From CAVZOY01 sp963777095 (GTDB lineage Bacteria; Actinomycetota; Actinomycetes; Mycobacteriales; Geodermatophilaceae): 64,000 nucleotides of DNA. Numbering within the stretch: the first letter of the stretch is position 1; every line of letters starts with the position of its first letter. The position numbers were made by a program, and so were the translations under genes. Positions 55,806 through 64,000 of this stretch are shown here, piece after piece. Under the pieces are notes generated by a model, which searched no databases, was not told the DNA's origin, and saw nothing but the letters and a program-made list of their open reading frames with translations. The stretch spans positions 907,012 to 971,011 of the forward strand of contig CAVZOY010000002.1 of NCBI GenBank assembly GCA_963777095.1, given 5' to 3'.

Positions 55806-58800
55806 TCAGCCGAGGTCGCTGCAGGTGGGCTGGTAGGCCCTGTCCGGCAGGTATCGCTCCCACTCCTGCCGACTGAGGTCCCGGCCGGTCAGCGTGCAGG
55901 CGTTGCGCAACCACATCGCCGGATCGAGCGGATAGCGGTGCCCGGTGCCGTCGGCCCGCAGCAGGACGATCTCGTCGGACGGCTCCGGCATCAGGTGGGC
56001 CGCGACTCCGGGACGCTCGGGCGAGGAGAGCGCTCGCGGGTGGACGAGTGGACGCTCGATGTCGAACAGCGACACGGTTCCGTCGGCGCCCGCCGTCACC
56101 ACCGTCCGGTCGTCGGCGAGCCACTCGACCTGCACCCCGGGTCCCCCGGGGAGCGGCACGGCACCTCGGGCGGACCAGGTGCCGATGTCGAACAGCCGCA
56201 GCTGACCCGAGGAACCGACGCCCGCCAGGAATCGGCCGTCGCGGGAGAACGCCACGTCGGTGATCTCCTCCGGCTCGTCGAGCCGGAGTTGCGCCTCCAT
56301 GCCGATCGTCTCGGCGTCCAGCACCGTCATCCACTGACCGCCGCCCGCGACGACGATCCACCTGCCGTCCGGGCTCGTCCGGATCACCTGGGGCGACAGG
56401 CCCGGGTTGTAGCGCACCTCTTCCTGCCACGTCGCGGTGTCGATGACCACGAACTCCCCGAATCCGGAAGGGACCAACTCGTTGTCCCGCGTCCCGATCA
56501 GCAGACGGGACCCGTCGGGAGTCCAGACCGCGCAGCACTGCAGATCGGCGGCGAGCGCTCGACCGTCACGCGACACGTCACCGTCCGCCGGCAACTCGAT
56601 GCGCTCGACGAGCCGACGGGTGCGGACATCGATCACCTCCGTGCTCAACCCGGCCGTCACGGCGATCAGGCGGCCATCGGGACTGACGGTGGCGAAGGCG
56701 CCGGGAAACGCGCCGTCCACGGGAACTCCGACGTCGACCTGACCGACGACGGCTCCGTCCCGGGGATCGATGAACGTGGCCGCGGCCCGGCCGGACCACG
56801 TCCCAGGGGGCTCCCTCTCGCCGGCCGACTCGCGAGCCACCGTGGGGGCGACCACCAGCCGGCCCGGATCGATCACGACCGGTGGGGCGGTCAGCCGCCG
56901 GCCGGGCGGGCCGGGGAAGTCGTCGCCGAAGGCCTCGTCGCGGATGTTCCAGGCGATGACCAACTCACCCGGCGACGCCGTCACCAACGTCTCCCCGGCG
57001 GGGTCCATCTCGGCCTCGACGACGTTCCCGCTGTGGCCGACGAGGCGTTCGAACACCGACCAGCGGCCGGTGGTGGGATCGACGTCCCAGAGAACGACCG
57101 CGCCGCCGTCGCCGACCGTGGCCCCCCGGGTTCCGTCCGGGGACAGCACGACGTCGCGCACGGCCGCGGGATGCTCGGTGAGCCGCTGCACCACGGCACC
57201 GGACCGGTCGTAGAGGGTCACCTCCCCGTCGTCCCACAGTTGTGCGACGCCGGAGTCGAGTGCCCGGTACCGGACGGCTTCCGCGTCGCGGTCCGTCGCA
57301 GGCCAGGGGCACCTGGCGTCCGTCGCCCAGGTCCACCAGGACCGCCGGCGTGTCTCCGGCGCGGTGGTAGAGGACGGCCGTCGCCATGTCCGGTGAGAAG
57401 ACAGCGTCGAGCTGACTCCAGGAGGCCGGAGACGTTCCGGCGACGGCGGTCTCCGACGTCGACCCGTCGGCTGGATCCACCCTCAGGAGACGCCACCGCG
57501 TGGGCCTGTCCGTCGTGTCCTCCGCGACCACCACGTCGAGGCGACGCCCGTCCGGGGTGAAGGAGAGCCCCACGGGCGCACCGTCCAGCGCATCGGCGCT
57601 CGCACGGACCCGCTCCGTGCCGTCCCGTTCGATCACCGACAGCCACGGCTCGTCGAAGCCGCGGCCGCCCGCTGCCAGGACGGAGTCGGTCGGCGATGCA
57701 TCGACGGCCGCCGGCCAGTAGGGCCGATCGAGGAGAACCTGCCGGATCGACTCGGGCGCGGTGCCGGGCTGCACATCCCAGGCGAAGAGCCTGCGCTCCG
57801 TCGCCAGGAACAAGGACCGTCCGTCGTCCCCGAGCAGGGCGCGGTCCACGGTGGCAGGGGACGTCACCGCGTGGATCACCCGTGGGTGCTCCGTCAGCGT
57901 GTCCAGAAGACGGCTGCGCGTCTCGGGCGTGTCGGCGAGGCGGAAGCCCTGCGCCGCGAGCAGCACCCCGAGCTCCAGCGTCGCGGAGGCGTCGGACAGC
58001 GCCGCCAACCGGTTCGCGTCGGCGGTGCGCGTCGCGCGCTCGGCCTCGACCGCCCGAGCGTCGGCGGTCCGCTGGAAGTACGCGGCCAGCCCTGCGGCGA
58101 TCAGGGCCAGCGACGAGCACGACGGCGAGGCCCTGCGCGAGCCGCCGGGTCCGCTGCCGCGCCGTCGTCTCGCGTTCGGCGCGATCCAGCGCGGCGCGCA
58201 GCACGGCGTCCGCATGTGCCGCGGACGCTTCCAGGAACCGGGCCTCCAGGGGTGTCAGGCCTCCCTGGCCGGTCTCGGCGAGGAGGTCCAGCGCCACTGC
58301 CAGCCGCGCGCCGCCGTAGAGCTCCTCCACCGGGCGCCCGAGGTCGTCCCACTCGCGGGCGGCCGGCGCCAGGTGCCGCCGGATCGCCCGTCCCGCTGCG
58401 TCGTCCTCCAGCCACCGGGCGAGGCGGGGCCAGGCGATGAGAAGTGCCTCGTGCGCCACCTCGAGCCGCTCCCCGTCGAGGGCCAGCAGTCGACGGTGGA
58501 CGAAGACCTCGACCACCTCCCGACGCCGGAGGCCGCCCTCGCCGTCCAGATCCAGTTCGGCCAGGGAAACCCGACGGCGGACGAGCGCACCGCCGTCGTC
58601 CACGTCGGCGAGACGGACGAGCAGCGCGCGCGCTGCCTCGCGTGCCGGCGGGTCGAGGGAGTCGTACGCGACGTCGGCGGACCTGGCCAGCGCGCCGGCG
58701 ACGCCTCCGGCCTGCAGGTAACCGGCGAGGGTCAGCTCACCGCCGGAACGTCGCTCCCACGTGCCCACCAACGCGGTGGAGAGCAGCGGCAGGGCTCCGG

Positions 58801-60259
58801 CCCGGCCGAGGACGTCACCGACGACGGCGTCGACCAGCCCGGGCTCGACCGTCAGTCCGACCGCGGCCGCGGGCGCCATGACGATCTCGCGCAGTTCCGC
58901 GTCCGTGGGTGGCGGCACCAGCACCAGTGCGGCACCCAGGCGATCGGTGAAGGGCGCGTGCTCGGCCAGCCGGCCGACGTGATCGCCCCGCAGGACGGCG
59001 ACGCAGCGCACGACGATCCCGTCGTCGATCAGGCCGGTGACGGCGTCGAGGAACGCCCGGCGCTCCCCGGGCTCGACACCCGGCGCCCACAGCTCCTCGA
59101 ACTGGTCGCACACGAGGAGGACCGGGGCGTCCGGCGGAGACTCCCCCGTCAGGCCGGCGAGCGCGTCCACGGGCCGCGCCCCGGGCGTGACGATGACCGG
59201 CAGCCACGCCTCGCTCCCCGGCACGGCCCCCTGGTGCAGGGCCGGGACGAGGCCGGCACGGACGACGGAGGACTTGCCGGCGCCGCTGGGGCCGGACACC
59301 AGCACGAGCGGAGCGTCGACGACGCGGCCGACGAGGCGCGAGACGACCCGCTCGCGGCCGTGGAACAGCGTCGCATCGGCCGGCTGGTAGGCAGCCAGCC
59401 CCTTGTACGGGCAGACGGCGGTGGACGGCGCGGGGGCCCGGACGTCGGAGCCCTCCGGGCCCTCGGTGCCGTCCCCGCGCTGACGGCGCGGCGGATCCAG
59501 CCCCGGATCCTGCGAGAGGATCGCGGCCTCCATGTCCCGGAGCCCCGGACCCGGGTCGGCGCCGAGCTCCTCGGCGAGCACCGCGCGGACGCGCCGGCCC
59601 ACGGCCAGGGCGTCGCCCTGCCGGCCGGCGCGGTACAGCGCCAGCATCAGCAACCGCCACCAGTCCTCGCGCAGCGGTTCCTCGGTGACCAGCCGTTCCA
59701 GCTCGGGAACGACCTCGGCGTGCCGGCCCTGGTCCAGGTCGGCCTCCACCGACGAGGCCAGCGCGGCGGCACGGACCTCGGTCAGCCGCCGTCGTTCGGC
59801 CTGCGCGAACCCGGCGTCCGGCCAGTCGGCGTACGCCTCGCCGCGCCACAGGGCCAGGGCCGACCGCAGCTCGGAGGACGCCGCTGCCGGATCGCCGGAC
59901 ATCAGGTGGGCGCGGCCGCGGACCGCCAGATCGGTCATCTGCAGCGCGTCCAGCTCGTGCCTCTCCACGGCCAGTGCGTAGCCGGGTCCGCGGCGCACCA
60001 CGAAGCGACCGGTGGAGCCCTTCGGCCGGTCGGGCTCGAGCGCGCTCCGCAGCCGCACGACGTGCGTCTGCAACGACCTGCGGGCCGTGGGCGGAGCGTC
60101 GCCGTCCCACAGCGTCTCCGCGAGGCGCCCGGCGCTCACGGCGGCGGGCGCTTCGGCGGCGAGCGCGGCCAGGAGCAGGCGTTCCTTCGCGCCGGGGACG
60201 ACCACCGGCACGTCGTCGTCGGTGCGAACCTCCAGCGGTCCGAGGACCGCGATGCGCAT
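55806..60259 (-). CDS. Copy D: BTAD - nSTAND1 ATPase - transmembrane - WD40 regulator (two frameshifts)
   Basis: About 1485 residues with breaks only near 58115 and 57300. Winged helix residues 1-88 (VSAGRLAETLWDGDAPPTAR), BTAD 95-250 (LALWRGEAYADWPDAGFAQA), CPYKGL 283-288, Walker A GPSGAGKS 323-330, Walker B LLVCDQFEE 381-389, STAND helices to about 680, basic ARQRTRR followed by a transmembrane helix near 705-728 (interrupted by the first break), LAAQGFRLADTPETRSRLL, then a propeller of about 680 residues with blades such as VVLSPDGTRGATVGDGGAVV and VAFSRDGRFLAGVGSSGQLR. The tail NACTLTGRDLS...YQPTCSDLG ends at 55806. Expected to act as an ATP-controlled activator at the array next to its own promoter. 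Confidence 0.85.
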
Positions 60260-60265
60260 GCACGG

Positions 60266-60271
60266 ACCCTA
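60266..60271 (-). promoter_or_regulatory. -10 element of copy D, leaderless type
   Basis: TAGGGT, six bases before the ATG at 60259. Confidence 0.55.
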
Positions 60272-60342
60272 GGCGCGTCGGCTCACCGACAGGGGGCTCC
60301 GGTGCGTGCTGTCCGCACCGCGAGACCGCGGTCTGACCAGGA

Positions 60343-60382
60343 CCGCAACCGGGCCACAACCGCCGTCGCACCGCGCCTCAAC
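60343..60382 (+). promoter_or_regulatory. Operator-like array D: four heptamers with 11-bp period
   Basis: CCGCAAC, CCACAAC, GTCGCAC and CCTCAAC start at 60343, 60354, 60365 and 60376. The consensus differs from arrays A-C (ending AAC rather than AGG/AAT), but phase and distance to the hairpin (32 bases) are the same. Confidence 0.6.
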
Positions 60383-60407
60383 CGGCACGTCCTCCACTGA
60401 GCACGCC

Positions 60408-60424
60408 GCCGGGACCGACCCGGC
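60408..60424 (+). promoter_or_regulatory. Leader inverted repeat D (GCCGGG-N5-CCCGGC)
   Basis: Arms around ACCGA, 22 bases before ATG 60447 and just upstream of GGAGG. Confidence 0.6.
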
Positions 60425-60446
60425 ACCGCACTCGGAGGTATCCACA

Positions 60447-60798
60447 ATGTCTGTTCGCCGCTCCAGCCGGATCCGCACCGCCACCGTGCTCGCTGCGATC
60501 ACCGGAGCCACCCTCACCGCCGCGGGCAGCGCCGCGGCCGCCCCCGTCGCGACCGCCGACGGCTCGTCGTTCGCCGCCGAGCGGCGACCCGACCGGGTCC
60601 GGCGACTCCCTGCCCGACGTCAGCGCCGACGCCGGCGGCTGGCCGGCCGAGCTGAAGGAGCACACCCGGCTGTTCGTGAACCCCTACCGCAGCTACACCG
60701 TCCAGATCCGCGACGGCGAGCCGACCCTGGTCCTGTCGACCGGCTTCGACAGCTGCTACTTCATGACCCAGGACGGCCAGCAGCGCTACCCCTGCTGA
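60447..60798 (+). CDS. Small secreted protein paired with copy D (frameshifted near 60590)
   Basis: ATG 60447 with GGAGG eight bases upstream. Signal peptide SVRRSSRIRTATVLAAITGA, cleavage probably after GSAAAA. The first frame turns into Arg-rich noise after SSFAAE near 60590; the neighbouring frame continues GSGDSLPDVSADAGGWPAEL, HTRLFVNPYRSYTVQIRDGE and ends FDSCYFMTQDGQQRYPC at 60798. About 116 residues restored, mature part about 80 with two cysteines in the last 15 residues. No known family. Divergent from copy D (188 bases between starts) and five bases from the convergent stop of copy E. Confidence 0.65.
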
Positions 60799-60803
60799 GC
60801 CGT

Positions 60804-63800
60804 TCAGCCGGGCTCGCTGCAGGCCGGCCGGTAGGGCCGGTCCGGCAGGTACCGGGCCCACTCCTCCTCGGTGAGGTCGCGGCCGACCACCTCGCAGGCG
60901 CGGGCCGACCAGGTGGCCGGGTCGAAGGGGTAGCGGCGTCCGCGCTGGTCCCCGCCGAGGACGACGAGCTCGTCGGAGATCGGGGACCAGGTGGACGTCG
61001 CCGCCGCCCCCCTCCTCCGACGCCGGCAGGGGCAGGGTCGCACCTGCCCCTGCTCGACGTCGAAGAGGTACGCCCGTGCGGTCGGTCCCCGCGACCGCGA
61101 GCGTCCGGCTGTCGGGGAACCACTCCGCCTGCAGGAGCTCGCCGATCAGTGGTGGCGGCGCCGGGAGCGGCCTGCCACGTCTCGGTGTCGATGACCACCA
61201 GGCCCGCGGCGTCGGTGACGGCGATCCGCCGACCGTCGGGCGAGAACGAGAGGTCGGTCGGGATATCCGCGCGAGGGTAGGACCGGAACCGCGCGATCTC
61301 GAGCGTCCGCGCGTCCAGGACCAGCAGCGAACCCTGCTCGCCCGAGTTCCCGGCCATGGCGATCAGGCGGCCGTCGGGGCTCGTCGCCACCGCGTGCGGC
61401 CCCTCGTCCACGGGGGTCTGTCCCACCCGCTCCCCCGTCCGCGGATCGATCTCGGCGAGGACCGGCCGATCCCAGTCGCGCACGCACACGAGCAGCCGGG
61501 ACGGGTCCCGGGTCCACGCTGACGCACGGGGCGTAGCCGACAACCGGGGCACCCGCGGCGAGGCCCACTGACGGTGCCGTGTAACTGCCCAGCCTCTCGC
61601 GATCGGCCGTGTCGAGGACGGTCACGGCCGACCCCGTGGTCACCGCCACCATGCGTCCGTCCGGGCTCACGCTGACCGAGGGAGTTGCGCCTCCCGGCAG
61701 CGCGGTGCCCACGGGGACCTCCTCCACGACGCGCCCCGAGACGGGGTAGAAGAACGTCGCGATGACGGGCACGGGTTCGTCCGGCATCGAACCCTCGCTG
61801 CAGGTCGTCGATCCCCGCGGGCACGGTGGCAGCCACCGCCAGCCGGCCCGGTTCAACCACCTCCGGCGGCGCGGTTGTGATCCGGCCCTGCCAACCCTCG
61901 CACCGCGGTCCCGAACCCGCCGTCGTCCGTGGCGTCCCAGGCGATGACCCGGTCGTCCAGTCCCACCGTCAGGAGCCGCTGCCCGTCGGGGTCGACGTCG
62001 GCGTCCACGATGTCGCCCGCGTGCCCGATCCACCGCTCCGGGGAGCCCCATTGACCCGTCTCGCGGTCGACGCCCCACAGCGTGATCGCCCCGTCGGCTC
62101 CGACGGTCGCCCCCCACGTGCCGTCCGGGGACTCGACCACGTCGGTGACACGGCTCCCGCACCGCGCCGAGCCGCTGTCGGACGGCACCGTCCGGGCCGT
62201 ACAGCGTCACCTCGCCGTCCGACCACAGCTGCGCCGCGCCGGACGGCAGGGTCCGGAATCCTTCGGTCCCGACGCTCCTCGAGGGGATGCGGAGCCGTTG
62301 CTGGGTCCTGGCTCCGATGTCGACGAGCGTCGCCCGCGCTCGCCGGGGACACCGTGGCCAGCAGGGCCGTCCGGGCGCCGTGGGCGACCTCCACGGATGA
62401 CCGGTCCGCTCCCGACGTGGTCCCGATGATGCCGAGGTCCCGCGGGCTGCCGCCCGAGAGGTGGATCTCCACGAGCCGCCAGGTCAGGGACGTGCCCGCG
62501 AACGGATCCCCGTCCGTCACCAGCGCGACGACGCTTCCGCCGTCCTCGGTGAAAGCGGCATCGCCCGGCCACCCCTCCAGGACGCCGGCGGCCAGCCGAC
62601 GCACGCTGCCGTCCGCCTTCTCGGAGTCCCACCCACGGCGCGCCGGTTCTCGTGACACCGACGCCGAGCAGGAGGGCATCGCTGGTCGAGGCGTCCCAGT
62701 CCGACGACCCGCGCCAGGGCTCGCCCGCGTCGTTCAGCGGTCGGAGCTCGCTGGTGTCGCCCGACCACGCGAGGGTCGTCGCGCCCTCGGAGGGGATGAA
62801 GACGACCCCGTCGCCGCTGGCGACCACCTGTCGCGCCCGCTGCCGCAGCGGCGCTATGTGCAGCATGCGGCCACGACCGACCAGCTCGCCGAGCAGGGCG
62901 TTCCTGGTCTCGGGCACGTCCGCCAGGCGGACGGCCTCGACGGCGAGGAGCAGCGAGACGTCCGCCGTGCCGGTGGTCGCCGCGAGGGTGGCCAGCCGGG
63001 CGGCGTCCGCCCTGCGAGGACGACTCCTGGGCGTCCTGCGAGGAGCGAACCGCCAGGCCGGTCGCTACGAGCGCGGCGACCATGCCCGCCGCGAGGCCGA
63101 CCGCCAGCCGGCGGGTGCGCCGCCGGCCGGCCGCCTCGCGGTCGGCCCGCCGGCGGATGTCGTCGATTTCCGTCGTCCGCCTGCGTGCGGGCGGCCTCGA
63201 GGAATTGCCGCTCCGCCGGGGTGAGGTCGGCGTCGGCCGGCGCCGCCCACTCCAGCGCGCCCGCCAGCCGGGCGCCCCGGTAGAGCTCGTCCCGCGGCCG
63301 CCCCGCTCCTCCCACTCCAGGGCGGCCGGTGCGAGGTGCCGCCGCACCGCACGGCCCGTGGCGTCGTCCTCGAGCCAGCGCGCCAGCCGGGGCCAGGCGC
63401 TGAGCAGCGCCTCATGGGTCACCTCGACCGAGGTCGCCGTCCACGGACAGCAGGCGCCGGGCGACGAACGTCTCGACCACGCTGCGCAGGGCGGGGTCCG
63501 CGTCGAGGTCGAGCTCGGCGAGGGCCACCCGTCGACGCACCAGCGCACCCTGCTCGTCGACGTCGGCCAGGCGGATGAGCAGCCGCCGGGCGGCCTCCCG
63601 CCCCTCGGCGTCGAGGCGATCCGTAGGCGGCCTCGGCCGACCGGGTCAGGGCGCCGGACACCCCGCCCGCCTCGAGGTACCCGGCGAGGGTCAGCAGGGT
63701 GCCCCGCCGCCGCTCCCAGGTGCCGACGAGCGCCGTGGACAGCAGCGGGAGGGCGCCGGCCCGGCCGAGGACGTCGGCCACCACGGCGTCGAGCAGCTCG

Positions 63801-64000
63801 GGTTCGACCGTCAGCCCGACGGCGGCCGCAGGTTCCCGCACGACCTCCCGCAGCTCGGATCGCTCAGCGGCGGCACGAGGACGAGGGCGCCGGCCAGCCG
63901 CTCCACCAGCCGGTGTGCTCGGCGAGCCGCCCGACGTGGTCGCCCCGGACGACCAGCACGCAGCGGCGCGACGATCCCGTCGTCCAGCAGGCCCAGCAGC
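60804..64000 (-). CDS. Copy E: nSTAND1 - transmembrane - WD40 part of a fifth paralogue (N-terminus beyond window, frameshifted)
   Basis: The C-terminal two thirds of another copy. From the right edge: STAND region with GDHVGRLAEHT-like sequence and AVGLTVEPELLDAVVADVLG, LLSTALVGTWERRRGTLLTL, ARWLEDDATGRAVRRHLAP, then GRRRTRRLAVGLAAGMVAALVA (basic stretch and transmembrane helix, about 63125-63050), propeller blades (VVESPDGTWGATVGADGAIT; VSVSPDGRMVAVTTGSAVTV), and the tail ACEVVGRDLTEEEWARYLPD...PACSEPG at 60804. The tail lacks the DLG ending of the other copies. Many frame changes (for example near 63870, 63625, 63430, 63180, 63020, 62630, 62330, 62155, 61880, 61795, 61530, 61165). By analogy with copy D its start should lie near 65.25 kb, outside the window. 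Confidence 0.75.

Noticed and set aside
43630..60798. Small secreted genes as toxins of toxin-antitoxin or contact-dependent systems
   Set aside because: No immunity-type gene, toxin domain or secretion-system gene is visible; export signals alone do not support it.
38978..64000. SARP-type regulators as marker of an antibiotic biosynthetic cluster
   Set aside because: No polyketide, peptide, terpene or tailoring genes lie in the array; neighbours are housekeeping genes and small exported proteins.
1..64000. tRNA, rRNA, CRISPR arrays, insertion sequences and prophage
   Set aside because: I saw no tRNA-like cloverleaf, no spacer-repeat array, no transposase or integrase motif and no phage structural genes; absence was judged by eye only.

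Overview
The window is very GC-rich DNA (roughly 73-75 percent by eye) with frequent GTG starts, four-base start/stop overlaps (ATGA or GTGA) and TANNNT -10 elements 6-7 bases before start codons. These point to an actinobacterium. The order acyl-CoA dehydrogenase, purE, purK, GtrA, PH-domain protein, birA, accD, accE, maf, accA follows the block known from mycobacteria and relatives. The overall content fits Geodermatophilaceae (Blastococcus, Geodermatophilus, Modestobacter), but the family is an inference.

Layout. 1-9.5 kb: an SDR dehydrogenase, a cell-envelope group (mannose-1-phosphate guanylyltransferase, a large secreted repeat protein with a small membrane partner, an LCP cell-wall ligase), a TIGR03089 protein, a DUF1028 protein and a sulfotransferase. 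9.6-13 kb: a coupled cysteine dioxygenase/rhodanese pair, DUF1707 and VanZ-like membrane proteins, and a PadR regulator with DUF2218. 13-27.5 kb: the conserved lipid/purine/biotin block with sbcCD and an L,D-transpeptidase. 27.5-31.3 kb: a membrane-anchored metalloprotease, the flavoprotein LpdA and a gamma-glutamylcyclotransferase-like protein. 31.3-38.9 kb: a five-gene operon of carboxylate-amine ligase, M20 amidohydrolase, mutA, mutB and meaB. With accD/accE/accA it supports the propionyl-CoA to methylmalonyl-CoA to succinyl-CoA route.

38.9-64 kb is the unusual part: five tandem paralogues (copies A-E, all minus strand, the last cut by the window). Each is a large regulator of one architecture: OmpR-type winged helix, BTAD, nSTAND1 P-loop ATPase, one transmembrane helix, WD40 beta-propeller. 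Each of the four complete copies is divergently paired with a short secreted protein or lipoprotein gene 150-200 bp away. All four intergenic regions share one plan: a leaderless -10 (TANNGT-N6-ATG) for the regulator, an array of 7-bp direct repeats with an exact 11-bp period (the layout of SARP/BTAD operators), and a GCCGGG...CCCGGC inverted repeat just before the partner gene's ribosome binding site. I infer a family of membrane-spanning one-component regulators, each controlling, and perhaps sensing, its own exported protein. An M16-type peptidase gene lies inside the array.

Many conserved genes, including single-copy housekeeping ones, carry single-base frameshifts here (manC, sbcC, sbcD, accA, lpdA, mutA, mutB, meaB). 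The most economical reading is residual indel error in the assembly, worst in the near-identical copies A and B. Broken frames are therefore annotated as whole genes with the break stated, not as pseudogenes.
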